Part shown: positions 24,588-32,479 of the stretch, one piece after another | Numbering within the stretch: the stretch's first letter is position 1 | Layout of the letters: every line of letters begins with the position of its first letter | Assembly (NCBI GenBank): GCA_017619935.1 | Contig: JAFZRJ010000011.1 | Location: forward strand, 1 to 51,700 | DNA: 51,700 nucleotides | Source: Muribaculaceae bacterium | GTDB lineage: Bacteria > Bacteroidota > Bacteroidia > Bacteroidales > Muribaculaceae | Reading direction: 5' to 3' | Translations under genes and position numbers: made by a program | Notes under the pieces: generated by a model | The model's database searches: none | What the model was told of the DNA's origin: nothing | The model's input: the letters and a program-made list of their open reading frames with translations, nothing else

Positions 24588-26336
24588 CTAAAGGGCAATG
24601 CGGAAACCGAGGGAGTCGGCAGCAATCAGCGGCGAACCGTTGGTGCGGTATGTCACGCGACAGTTTTTGGCATAGAAGAACCAGCAGCCGCCACGGACCA
24701 CTCGGTAATAACCATCATCGGGCCCGACAGGATTGGTCTGCGTACTGCTGCTATAGCTTCCATAATAGTCTTGGCACCACTCACTCACATTGCCACTCAT
24801 ATCGTACAAGCCCAGTTCGTTCGGTGCCTTGGTAGCCACAGGTTGTGGCTTATCGCTATGAGAGGGAAGACTATAACAATACCATGCCACCTTTTCGATA
24901 GTATTGCTCCCGGCATACTTGTACCCCTGGCTCTTGTTCCCGCCACGGGCAGCATACTCCCACTCGGCTTCGGTCGGCAAACGGAACTTCTTGCCTGTAA
25001 GTTCGTTCAAGCGGGCGATGAACTCCTGGCAGTCGTCCCAACTCACACACTCCACCGGGCACTGCAAATTACCGGTGAAGTTGCTCGGGTTGCTGCCCAT
25101 CACCGCTACCCACAGTTCCTGGGTGACTTCGGTCTCGCCAATGCTGTAACTGGTCAACGTCACTTCGTGAGCGGGTTTCTCCTCGTTTCCGGCATCACTG
25201 CCCTGCTCGGTGGTGGCGCCCATTGTGAACGTGCCTCCATCCACTCCTATCATCGTGAACTTCACGCCGTTAACCGTATAGGTCGCCGTCAAACCATCGG
25301 TGGCTGAGCCTTTAAGCGTCACCGTCACCGAAGGGGCTCCTTCGCTAGTGAGAATTAAACGGGCGGTCTGGGTGCCCGCCGACTGCGGAGCATAGGTCAC
25401 GGTCAGTTCGACACCTTGCTGTACCTGCTCCAGCGACAATGTCGTGGGAGAAACCGCAAAAGTACCGTCGCCACCGATTACCTCGGCATTTACCGCTTCG
25501 TGAAGGTTGTCACTGCCAATGGTCAACGTCTTTGTGTAGATGTCGTTCACCTCCCCGGCGAACGTGAGCGCCTTGTCGCTCACAACGATGACCCGGGGGC
25601 CGCCGTGCGGCAAGCCCAGGATAATGTTGACAATCTCGTTCACGTCTGCAATATCCACCTTGCCGTCAGCGACGACGTCACCATCACCCGGATAATCGTC
25701 GGCGGTCTTGAGTTCCAGAATGATGTTGATGACAGCGTTCACGTCGGCAACATCCACCTTGCCGTCGCCCGACACGTCTCCATACATCACTTCGCCCCAA
25801 TCACTTTCAATGATTTGATTGAATTCACCCCACTGGTCGGCATCACGATACTCCTGTTCTCGCCCGACGGGCACATAGAGGATGCACTTGTCCTTGGCAA
25901 TGCCATAAAAAACGGAGATACCCAGCTGAACATCTGTCGGGTGGTCGATATGGTTGTTGATAGATGTAAAACCGCTGCACTCGGCGAAAGCACCCTCGCC
26001 TATTTCAGTGACCGTACCAGGAATGGTCAGCGCGCCCGAGAAACCGCGACAACCGGCGAAGGCGTAACCGCCTATCGTGGTCACCTCGTAATCAATGCCG
26101 TCGTGCGTTACCGATGCAGGAATGGTCAGCGAACCGTTGGCATTGGAATATGTAGGGTCGAAACGGAGCTGTAATTCATCAAAATTAGGATTCGTTTCAT
26201 AAGTAACAGTCACAGTTAAGCCATCACCATTGATATAGTAAGCGATGCCGTCTTCCATAAAGTCGTAGGCAACGGCGACATGCGGCAGCAGCACGGCCAC
26301 CATCAGCAGAAGCGGGGTAAAAATTCTTTTCATCAT
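24588..26336 (-). CDS. exported LRR / dockerin-like / Ig-like / SUMF1-domain protein
   Basis: A 582-residue protein with four modules. A signal peptide (1-23) is followed by BspA-type leucine-rich repeats (about 70-165, with Ile-Gly-Glu-Gly-Ala-Phe-Ala). Next comes a pair of dockerin-like EF-hand repeats placed internally (186-242), then an Ig-like beta-sandwich (about 250-345). Last is a formylglycine-generating-enzyme (SUMF1) fold (about 358-582) with Gly-Gly-Thr-Phe-Thr-Met-Gly, Leu-Pro-Thr-Glu-Ala-Glu-Trp-Glu-Tyr-Ala and Gly-Asn-Val-Ser-Glu-Trp. Only one cysteine lies in the C-terminal stretch where true FGE has two, so catalytic activity is doubtful. A related protein is encoded at 29435-30415. 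Confidence 0.88.
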   Translation of the reverse strand: MMKRIFTPLLLMVAVLLPHVAVAYDFMEDGIAYYINGDGLTVTVTYETNPNFDELQLRFDPTYSNANGSLTIPASVTHDGIDYEVTTIGGYAFAGCRGFSGALTIPGTVTEIGEGAFAECSGFTSINNHIDHPTDVQLGISVFYGIAKDKCILYVPVGREQEYRDADQWGEFNQIIESDWGEVMYGDVSGDGKVDVADVNAVINIILELKTADDYPGDGDVVADGKVDIADVNEIVNIILGLPHGGPRVIVVSDKALTFAGEVNDIYTKTLTIGSDNLHEAVNAEVIGGDGTFAVSPTTLSLEQVQQGVELTVTYAPQSAGTQTARLILTSEGAPSVTVTLKGSATDGLTATYTVNGVKFTMIGVDGGTFTMGATTEQGSDAGNEEKPAHEVTLTSYSIGETEVTQELWVAVMGSNPSNFTGNLQCPVECVSWDDCQEFIARLNELTGKKFRLPTEAEWEYAARGGNKSQGYKYAGSNTIEKVAWYCYSLPSHSDKPQPVATKAPNELGLYDMSGNVSEWCQDYYGSYSSSTQTNPVGPDDGYYRVVRGGCWFFYAKNCRVTYRTNGSPLIAADSLGFRIAL

Positions 26337-26386
26337 AAGTCGTTATTTCCTAGGCATTTCGATTAACGCCCATTCTTATTGGCATA

Positions 26387-26394
26387 CAAATTTA
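26387..26394 (-). promoter_or_regulatory. -7 element upstream of the LRR/SUMF1 gene
   Basis: TAAATTTG on the minus strand matches TAnnTTTG, about 50 nt before the start. No TTG is seen at the expected distance. Confidence 0.45.
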
Positions 26395-26470
26395 ATATCC
26401 TTTGATGAGTATTTTTAGGGAATTTATATAATTTAAAAATCATGTGCTCAAATACGGCACACCATGTGCC

Positions 26471-26478
26471 TAATTTTG
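26471..26478 (+). promoter_or_regulatory. -7 element upstream of the 44-aa ORF
   Basis: TAATTTTG, a full match, about 49 nt before the ATG at 26527. No clear TTG lies 19-22 nt upstream. Confidence 0.45.
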
Positions 26479-26526
26479 TAACGTGAAAACTTCACAAACC
26501 TAAAATAACATCAAAAACACACCACA

Positions 26527-26661
26527 ATGAAAGAGATGATGAACCTTATTGAAAAGACCATGAGTTCGACACAAAAGTGCAGCCATGTTGACCAGCATTT
26601 CCAACTCACTATGCTGGCCATCGCCACCATCCTGGTGGCCCTGATGGAATGGATGTACTAA
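26527..26661 (+). CDS. 44-aa predicted membrane peptide
   Basis: A short ORF starting MKEMMNLIEKTM and ending in Glu-Trp-Met-Tyr. The first 25 residues are polar with a Cys-Ser-His-Val-Asp-Gln-His stretch; residues about 26-43 form one hydrophobic helix (Leu-Ala-Ile-Ala-Thr-Ile-Leu-Val-Ala-Leu). It follows a TAATTTTG -7 element at 26471-26478 and an AT-rich upstream sequence, and stops 7 bp before the convergent transporter gene ends. I do not recognise the family. A small regulatory membrane peptide is one possibility; chance cannot be excluded at this length. Confidence 0.55.
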   Translation: MKEMMNLIEKTMSSTQKCSHVDQHFQLTMLAIATILVALMEWMY

Positions 26662-26668
26662 GCCTGAA

Positions 26669-28009
26669 CTACAACAGGCCCACGTAGTAGAGGAAGATGA
26701 GCAGTATGGCTACCGGTGCCACAAATCGCAGGCAGAACACCACGAAGTTCCTCACCAGCGGCGACAGGCGAGAGTCGCCGCTGAGTTGCTCACGCACCAC
26801 CTTGCGGTCGACAATCCACCCCACAAAGGTGGCTGTGAACAGGCCACCCAACAACATGAAGATGTTGGCGGACGCATAATTGAGCAGGTCGAATATGTTC
26901 ATGCCGAATGCTTTGACATGGTCCAACACGTTGAACGACAAAGCGCACACCGACGCCACCACAACCACTACCAAAGCGCACCAAAGGGTAGCCTTGGTTC
27001 GGCTCATCTTCCTTTCCTCAATCAAGAAGGAAACAGGTATTTCGCTCAACGAAATGGTGCTGGTGAGCGATGCCACAAGCAGCAACACAAAGAACAACAC
27101 ACACCAAATCTGCCCGCCAGACATTTGCTCGAAAATCGCCGGCAAAACCTGAAACACGAGTTTGGGACCCGCCTCAGGTTGGAACCCGTAGGAGAACACA
27201 GCCGGGAAAATAACCACACCTGCCAGCAATGCCACCAGCGTGTCGAGGAAAGCAATCACACCGGCATCGCGGGTGAGCGATGTCTTGTCGCTAAAGTACG
27301 ATGAATAGGTAATCAGGCACGCCACACCCAACGACAGCGACATGAACGCCTGGCCTAACGCGTCAATCACGCCATGCCACGTGAAGTGGGATAAATCAAT
27401 CGCAAACATGAAATTCAAACCCTCACGGCACTTAGGCATCGTGAACGAGTTCACGCAGAAAATCACCAACAACAGGAACAACAGCGGCATAAGTAACGTG
27501 GAGAGGCGCTCAATGCCTTTCTGCACACCTCGCAACAGGACAGCGAAGTTCACCACAAGGAATAGCACCGTCCATCCCACACAACGCCATGGCGAAGCCA
27601 TAAATGTCGTAAAGATTCCTCTGTACTCCTCCATCGTGCGGCCGCTCAACGCTCCCGTCATGGCAAGATACAAATATTCACATACCCAGCCACAAACCAC
27701 ACTGTAAAAACTCAACGTGATTACAGCACCTGTGATGCATACCAGCGTGAACCACTTGATCTTGCTGCCGCCCGTGAGTTGATCCAGCGCACCCATCATC
27801 GACTTGTGGGTGGAACGCCCTATCACAAACTCACTAAGCATCACCGGGATGCCTAGCAACAGTACGCACAACACATAAACGAGAATAAAGGCACCACCGC
27901 CGTTCTCTCCGGCTTCGTAAGGGAAACGCCATATATTGCCCAACCCAACGGCCGAGCCCACCGATGCCGCAATGGCACCTAATCTTGTCGCAAATCCTGA
28001 TCGCTTCAT
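26669..28009 (-). CDS. sodium-dependent transporter, neurotransmitter:sodium symporter (SNF) family
   Basis: A 446-residue membrane protein with about 11-12 helices. The N-terminus has the family signature: Gly-Ser-Ala-Val-Gly-Leu-Gly-Asn-Ile-Trp-Arg-Phe-Pro-Tyr at about 18-31, the unwound helix 1 that holds Na+ and substrate. A glycine-rich Glu-Asn-Gly-Gly-Gly-Ala-Phe follows. Bacterial members such as LeuT and Tyt1 import amino acids; the substrate here is unknown. It lies 51 bp after rsgA on the same strand with no clear promoter between, so the two may be co-transcribed. Confidence 0.93.
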   Translation of the reverse strand: MKRSGFATRLGAIAASVGSAVGLGNIWRFPYEAGENGGGAFILVYVLCVLLLGIPVMLSEFVIGRSTHKSMMGALDQLTGGSKIKWFTLVCITGAVITLSFYSVVCGWVCEYLYLAMTGALSGRTMEEYRGIFTTFMASPWRCVGWTVLFLVVNFAVLLRGVQKGIERLSTLLMPLLFLLLVIFCVNSFTMPKCREGLNFMFAIDLSHFTWHGVIDALGQAFMSLSLGVACLITYSSYFSDKTSLTRDAGVIAFLDTLVALLAGVVIFPAVFSYGFQPEAGPKLVFQVLPAIFEQMSGGQIWCVLFFVLLLVASLTSTISLSEIPVSFLIEERKMSRTKATLWCALVVVVVASVCALSFNVLDHVKAFGMNIFDLLNYASANIFMLLGGLFTATFVGWIVDRKVVREQLSGDSRLSPLVRNFVVFCLRFVAPVAILLIFLYYVGLL

Positions 28010-28060
28010 GCTTTGTTGGTTTTTTTAATCATTTCTAAGGAATCCGTATCTCTCTTGAAA

Positions 28061-28999
28061 TCAATAAGGCTTTCGGTATTTATTTTCGGGGTCTTCTTCC
28101 AGTATGCTCAAGTAACTGGCATAGCGCGACTGACTGATGCGGCACTCCTCCACCGCCTGCAGCACGGCACATCCCGGCTCGTGCGTGTGGGTGCAGTCAT
28201 CATACTTGCACTTGCTCGATTCGGCAAAAATCTCGCGAAAAAAGTGCGCCACTTCGTTACGTTCAAAATCGATGGTGCCGAAGCCCTTCACCCCGGGAGT
28301 GTCGATGATGGCACCACCATCGGGCAAATCTATCATTTCGCTGAACGTGGTCGTGTGCATACCCGTGTGGTGCGACGTGGACACATCTCCCACGCGCAAA
28401 TTCACATCCGGCACCAGCCAGTTGATGATGGAGCTCTTGCCCACCCCACTGTTGCCCGACAACAACGACATCTTTCCCGTCAGTTCTCGTTTGAGCGATT
28501 CCATGCCATCGCCAGTGACGGTTGACGTGGTTATCACCGTGTAACCGATGGTGCGATAGAGGTGAGCCACCGCATCCAACAGAGCAACATCGTCTTCGGA
28601 CGTGAGCAGGTCGGTCTTGTTGATGACGATGACCACCGGCACACGATAGGCCTCGGCAGTAGCCAAAAAACGGTCGATGAAAGTGGTGTTGGTCACAGGA
28701 TGCATCAGAGTGACCACCAGCACAGCCTGGTCGAGGTTGCTCGCAATAATCTGGAACTCCTTGCTCAGGTTACTCGCACGGCGAATGATGTAGTTGCGAC
28801 GCGGCTCAACCGACACGATGAAAGCCGTGCCGTCGGGTTTTGGCTCCATGTTCACCACATCGCCAACGGCTACAGGATTGGTGCATCGAAAACCCTTCAA
28901 ACGCAGGTTGCCCTTGATTTTGCAATCAATGGAAGCGCCTCCGTCTAAAGGCCGCACCACATACCAGCTTCCAGTGTTTCTAACGACTAGACCTTGCAT
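28061..28999 (-). CDS. rsgA: ribosome small subunit-dependent GTPase A
   Basis: A 312-residue circularly permuted GTPase that helps mature the 30S subunit. An N-terminal OB-fold (about 1-70) is followed by G4 (Asn-Lys-Thr-Asp) ahead of G1 (GNSGVGKSS) and G3 (Asp-Thr-Pro-Gly), the order that defines the family. The C-terminal zinc knuckle is Cys-x4-Cys-x-His-x5-Cys. The promoter at 29007-29036 predicts a start of transcription at or within a few bases of the ATG, so the mRNA may be leaderless. Confidence 0.96.
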   Translation of the reverse strand: MQGLVVRNTGSWYVVRPLDGGASIDCKIKGNLRLKGFRCTNPVAVGDVVNMEPKPDGTAFIVSVEPRRNYIIRRASNLSKEFQIIASNLDQAVLVVTLMHPVTNTTFIDRFLATAEAYRVPVVIVINKTDLLTSEDDVALLDAVAHLYRTIGYTVITTSTVTGDGMESLKRELTGKMSLLSGNSGVGKSSIINWLVPDVNLRVGDVSTSHHTGMHTTTFSEMIDLPDGGAIIDTPGVKGFGTIDFERNEVAHFFREIFAESSKCKYDDCTHTHEPGCAVLQAVEECRISQSRYASYLSILEEDPENKYRKPY

Positions 29000-29006
29000 A
29001 AGACTG

Positions 29007-29036
29007 CAAAATTACAAATTTTCATGGGTTATGCAA
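29007..29036 (-). promoter_or_regulatory. promoter of rsgA
   Basis: On the minus strand, TTG (29034-29036), a 19-nt spacer and TAATTTTG (29007-29014). The -7 element ends only 8 nt before the ATG at 28999, leaving almost no 5' leader. Confidence 0.68.
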
Positions 29037-29075
29037 TCGTTTTACTCGCATTTTTATCATATAAACCAAATAATC

Positions 29076-29108
29076 TTGAATTTATGCCATGACAAGGGTG
29101 TAACTTTG
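29076..29108 (+). promoter_or_regulatory. promoter of the winged-helix gene
   Basis: TTG (29076-29078) and TAACTTTG (29101-29108) with a 22-nt spacer. The leader would be about 35-40 nt. Confidence 0.62.
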
Positions 29109-29151
29109 CAGCGTTTTTAAGAGAAAAGATTATATTTTAAAAGTTTTAATT

Positions 29152-29355
29152 ATGAACGTAGAAACTATTGGATTGTGGGCTGGTGCCACTTGGAATGCTC
29201 TCAACGACGCCAATGGCATGTTGAACATGAAGGGCCTGAAGAAAGCTACAAAATTAAAAGAGAAAGAAGTTTATGCAGCTATTGGCTGGCTTGCCCGCGA
29301 AGGTAAGGTTAATGTCAATGAGACTGAAACTGACGTTGAAGTCACTCTGCTCTAA
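29152..29355 (+). CDS. small winged helix-turn-helix protein (DUF2582-like)
   Basis: A 67-residue protein covering a single winged-helix domain: a first helix with Gly-Leu-Trp-Ala-Gly-Ala-Thr-Trp, the central pair Leu-Lys-Lys-Ala-Thr-Lys-Leu-Lys-Glu-Lys-Glu-Val-Tyr-Ala-Ala, then Trp-Leu-Ala-Arg-Glu-Gly-Lys-Val and a short beta wing. This matches the short DUF2582-type Bacteroidetes proteins of unknown role. It is a monocistronic unit with its own promoter (29076-29108) and a strong terminator (29379-29409). It probably binds nucleic acid, but no target is suggested by neighbours. Confidence 0.87.
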   Translation: MNVETIGLWAGATWNALNDANGMLNMKGLKKATKLKEKEVYAAIGWLAREGKVNVNETETDVEVTLL

Positions 29356-29378
29356 ACTACAATTAGTTAAGCAAACTG

Positions 29379-29409
29379 AGTGCCATGCGATTTCGCGTGG
29401 CACTTTTTT
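29379..29409 (+). terminator. terminator after the winged-helix gene
   Basis: An 11-bp stem with one G-U pair (29379-29389 with 29394-29404), a 4-nt loop and a run of six T. Confidence 0.88.
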
Positions 29410-29434
29410 GTTGTTATGAAGGAATTATGGAGGG

Positions 29435-30415
29435 CTATTGGGCGAGGCGAAGGCCCAAGTTGTAATATCTGGTCGATGGAGAGTAGCTATGACGATTCGT
29501 CACACGGCAGTACCAAGCGTAATAGAACCAACTGCCGCCACGGTTCACGCGCACAGAACCTGACGACGGACCCGACGGATTGACTTGTGCGCTGCTTCTA
29601 TAACTGCCATACCAATCCTGGCACCATTCCCACACATTGCCGCTCATATCATACAGTCCCAACTCATTGGGAGCCTTCTTGCCCACAGCCTGTGTCCCAT
29701 AGCCATTTTTCCCGATCGTCTGTGAAGGAATGCTCTCAAAATACCATGCCACGTCACCAATGTTGTTGCTCCCGGCATATTTATAACCCTTGCTCTTATT
29801 CCCACCACGAGCGGCATACTCCCATTCAGCCTCCGTCGGCAGTCGGAATTTTCTGCCCGTGAGCTTGTTCAATTTGGAGATGAACGTCTGACAATCGTCC
29901 CAGCTCACATTTTCCACTGGTCGCTGCAAGTTGGTGGTATAATTGTTTTTCGAAGTGAAATAGCTCGGATTGCTACCCATTACCGCCTGCCACAGCGCCT
30001 GTGTGACCTCGGTATCGGCAATTCTGAAGTTTGATACGGTTACTTGATGAACTGGGCTCTCTGTGACGTCGGCTTCACCACCCTGCTCCGCCGTAGCGCC
30101 CATCGTAAACGTGCCGCCTTCAACTGCCACCATATTAAACGACACGCCATTGACCGTATAAGACTCATCTTCATAATACAGCCCCAAAATGATGTTGATG
30201 ATGATGTTCACATCTTCAATATCCATCTTTCCGTCGCCGTTGAGGTCTTTATTCCCGTCATAGTCATCCGCACTCTTGAGTTCAAGAATGATATTGATGG
30301 CCGCGTTCACGTCTTCCACGTCAACCTTGCCGTCGCCAGTCACATCTCCTAGCACCGCAGCCCAAGCAGGCAGCAGCCCCATGCTCAGCACCAATATCAG
30401 CAACAATCGCTTCAT
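29435..30415 (-). CDS. exported SUMF1-domain protein with N-terminal dockerin-like pair
   Basis: A 326-residue protein with a signal peptide (1-20), then immediately two dockerin-like EF-hand repeats (23-79) and a formylglycine-generating-enzyme fold (about 88-326: Gly-Gly-Thr-Phe-Thr-Met-Gly, Arg-Leu-Pro-Thr-Glu-Ala-Glu-Trp-Glu-Tyr, Gly-Asn-Val-Trp-Glu-Trp-Cys-Gln-Asp, Arg-Gly-Gly-Ser-Trp). It looks like a shorter paralogue of the 24588-26336 protein, with the dockerin-like part moved to the front and the LRR and Ig-like parts absent. True FGE oxidises sulfatase cysteines; SUMF1 folds also serve as binding domains, and only one cysteine lies near the expected active site. It has its own promoter at 30451-30481. 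Confidence 0.88.
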   Translation of the reverse strand: MKRLLLILVLSMGLLPAWAAVLGDVTGDGKVDVEDVNAAINIILELKSADDYDGNKDLNGDGKMDIEDVNIIINIILGLYYEDESYTVNGVSFNMVAVEGGTFTMGATAEQGGEADVTESPVHQVTVSNFRIADTEVTQALWQAVMGSNPSYFTSKNNYTTNLQRPVENVSWDDCQTFISKLNKLTGRKFRLPTEAEWEYAARGGNKSKGYKYAGSNNIGDVAWYFESIPSQTIGKNGYGTQAVGKKAPNELGLYDMSGNVWEWCQDWYGSYRSSAQVNPSGPSSGSVRVNRGGSWFYYAWYCRVTNRHSYSPSTRYYNLGLRLAQ

Positions 30416-30450
30416 CGTTGATTACTTCAGACATTACGTATTAACATCGG

Positions 30451-30481
30451 CAAAATTAAGAAATTTCACTTGTTCAACAAA
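30451..30481 (-). promoter_or_regulatory. promoter of the dockerin/SUMF1 gene
   Basis: On the minus strand, TTTG (30478-30481), a 19-nt spacer and TAATTTTG (30451-30458). The leader is about 30 nt. Confidence 0.7.
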
Positions 30482-30552
30482 CAAAAAACACATTTTTTCG
30501 CTCAAGTGGCACGAATTCAGCCCCACTCGACCACACCTGAAGCACCATGCAC

Positions 30553-30591
30553 AAAAAGAGCGATGACCCTTCCTCCCGGGAGAGTCACCGC
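30553..30591 (-). terminator. terminator after the lipoprotein gene at 30627
   Basis: An 8-bp stem with one G-U pair (30560-30567 with 30584-30591), extended inside by CTCC/GGAG, and on the minus strand followed by five T (30553-30557). Confidence 0.75.
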
Positions 30592-30626
30592 TAGCACTTA
30601 TCACTATTTATCACCTATAAAATTGA

Positions 30627-31382
30627 TTAGTCTATTTTACCACCCTTGAGCAGGTAGAGATGAAGCACGTTGTAGAAGTCCTTGATTTGTGCTTCGGTAA
30701 GAGCCTTGCGATGGTGGATGCCGTTTGAAGCAAGCAATATCATCTCGCCCCATTGTCCGTGCGACAGCGCATACACCAAATCCTTGTCGACAGCCTTGAC
30801 TGCGTCATCGCTGTTCTCCCAATAGAATTTAGGCTTCTCTTTGCCACGGTTGATTTTCTCGGGCTTGAAACGATATTCAAATCCATTGATGTTGAACACC
30901 GCTTCGTAATACTGCAACGGGTCGTCGGCATAATACTGGATACGCAAGCGCAAGGGCTCGGGAGTGCCGTCGGCCTGCTCCTTGAAGCAGAAGTAGATGG
31001 CATTGTCCGAGTTGCTGGTCGTCACACCGATGGGCATATACTGGCCATCCTTGAACTTGAGTCCCGACATCAACTCTTCCTGTGTTTCATGAATCGTGTC
31101 GTCGAGCCAAACAATTCGCTGGGGCTCTTCGGGCAGATAACTTTTGAGTTCATACTTTGACAAATCGAGCAATACGCTCAACAAAGAATCATCGGCTACG
31201 GTATCTCGCTGAATGTTTTGATGCCCCACCACGACACCTGTCTCACAACACACGCAGGGGCCGGGATGTGTGCAATGGCAATTGGGATTACCACCGAACA
31301 AAGATGCACAACTCGACATGCCTACAGTCATCGCTGCAAACACCAGCATTGCACCAATATTGGTTTTGATTCTTTGATTCAT
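30627..31382 (-). CDS. lipoprotein of unknown family (paralogue of the next gene)
   Basis: A 251-residue protein with a lipoprotein signal (Met-Ser-Ser-Cys near residue 25) and a Cys/His-rich stretch soon after (about 34-47). The C-terminal half (about 125-251) closely resembles that of the protein encoded at 31508-32380: shared Leu-Arg-x-Gln-Tyr-x-Ala-Asp-Asp-Pro-Leu, Gly-Phe-Glu-Tyr and a final Gly-Ile-x-His-Arg-Lys plus Leu-Tyr-Leu-Leu-x-Gly-Gly. I do not recognise this domain. Separate promoter (31422-31451) and terminator (30553-30591) make it a single-gene unit. Confidence 0.8.
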   Translation of the reverse strand: MNQRIKTNIGAMLVFAAMTVGMSSCASLFGGNPNCHCTHPGPCVCCETGVVVGHQNIQRDTVADDSLLSVLLDLSKYELKSYLPEEPQRIVWLDDTIHETQEELMSGLKFKDGQYMPIGVTTSNSDNAIYFCFKEQADGTPEPLRLRIQYYADDPLQYYEAVFNINGFEYRFKPEKINRGKEKPKFYWENSDDAVKAVDKDLVYALSHGQWGEMILLASNGIHHRKALTEAQIKDFYNVLHLYLLKGGKID

Positions 31383-31421
31383 TTTTTCAACTCAATTTAT
31401 CAAGGTTTTGTTATCTGCGTG

Positions 31422-31451
31422 CAAAATTACAAAAACAAATTGAATTTACAA
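31422..31451 (-). promoter_or_regulatory. promoter of the lipoprotein gene
   Basis: On the minus strand, TTG (31449-31451), a 19-nt spacer and TAATTTTG (31422-31429). Confidence 0.7.
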
Positions 31452-31507
31452 AAATAAATCAAGAATTTTCAAAAATAAATTTTTTCGTTGGATTTTTTAA
31501 CACTCCA

Positions 31508-32380
31508 CTAGAGCGTTCCGCCATGCAGCAAATAGAGCTGAAGCGTGGCTTTAAGCGCCTTGAGCTGGTCTTCGTTCAACTCTTTGCGGTGATTGATGCC
31601 ATCGGCTCCAATCAGCAGCATTTCGGCCCAATTGCAGTGAGTCAAGGCATAAATCAAGTCTTTGTCGGCTTGTTTCACCGGCTCATCGCTCATCTCCCAG
31701 TAAAGCCGAGCCGAGATTTTCCCGCGCTTGGTTTGGACTGGGGTGTAACTGTATTCGAATCCGTCTATCACAAAATCGATGCGGGAAAAGCGCAAGGGGT
31801 CGTCGGCGCAATACTGCACCCTCAAGCGCAGCGGGTCGGGCACACTGCGTTCATCAAAGTACAGGAAGAATGCGTTGTCCGTATTCTGCATGGTGACGTT
31901 TCGTGGCATGAAACGCATGGCCGAACCTTCGTTGCCACGGTTGAGAACACGCAACAAGTCACTTTCGTTCTCATCGACAGGTTCATCTTTCCATTTGTAG
32001 GGTTGGGGCGCATCGGGAACAATCTGCACAAGCGAATAATCTTTGCTCAAGATTTCTTTCAAAGCGGCTTTGTCGCTTGTCGAAGTCTGCTGGTGCGGGA
32101 CCCTGCCCACCACCTTGCGATTGTCCTTCTTGGGACGGCTCGGAGTGGTTTCTTCTTCATTGTCGGTCCAAGTGCCGTTGGCACGTTGCAGACGTTCCTG
32201 CTCCTTCTGGTATTCCTTGATGGCTTTTTCGCGTTCACGCTCGGGATGAAGACGACGAACGGGCTTACGCACGCTCTCATCACGATCTTTCTCATCATCG
32301 GGCCATGGCGATTGTGCCGCAACCGAGCATGTGGTTGCAATTGTAAACAGAACGATGACTAACAAACGAAACAATTTCAT
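31508..32380 (-). CDS. exported protein of unknown family (paralogue of the previous gene)
   Basis: A 290-residue protein with a signal peptide (1-22, ending Ser-Val-Ala-Ala). A charged, probably disordered segment (about 28-100, rich in Arg, Glu and Lys) follows, then the same C-terminal domain as the neighbouring lipoprotein (Arg-Val-Gln-Tyr-Cys-Ala-Asp-Asp-Pro-Leu at about 187-196, Gly-Phe-Glu-Tyr-Ser, Gly-Ile-Asn-His-Arg-Lys and Leu-Tyr-Leu-Leu-His-Gly-Gly at the end). No lipobox is present. The pair is a tandem duplication that has diverged in its N-terminal half. Its promoter is at 32402-32433. Confidence 0.8.
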   Translation of the reverse strand: MKLFRLLVIVLFTIATTCSVAAQSPWPDDEKDRDESVRKPVRRLHPEREREKAIKEYQKEQERLQRANGTWTDNEEETTPSRPKKDNRKVVGRVPHQQTSTSDKAALKEILSKDYSLVQIVPDAPQPYKWKDEPVDENESDLLRVLNRGNEGSAMRFMPRNVTMQNTDNAFFLYFDERSVPDPLRLRVQYCADDPLRFSRIDFVIDGFEYSYTPVQTKRGKISARLYWEMSDEPVKQADKDLIYALTHCNWAEMLLIGADGINHRKELNEDQLKALKATLQLYLLHGGTL

Positions 32381-32401
32381 AGGCTTTCATGATTTGCGCG
32401 A

Positions 32402-32433
32402 CAAAAATAGCACTTTTCGGCTAATTTGCCAAA
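32402..32433 (-). promoter_or_regulatory. promoter of the exported paralogue gene
   Basis: On the minus strand, TTTG (32430-32433), a 20-nt spacer and TATTTTTG (32402-32409). Confidence 0.65.
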
Positions 32434-32479
32434 TTCATAATCCACACACTATGATAAAAATGGGTATCTATCATTAGGC

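Noticed and set aside
31500-31521. AACACTC/GAGCGTT hairpin as a terminator for the exported paralogue gene
   Set aside because: On the coding (minus) strand the hairpin is followed by A residues, not T.
32440-32475. ATGATA/TATCAT palindrome after the lipid A acyltransferase gene as a terminator
   Set aside because: The stem is AT-only and no T run follows on the minus strand.
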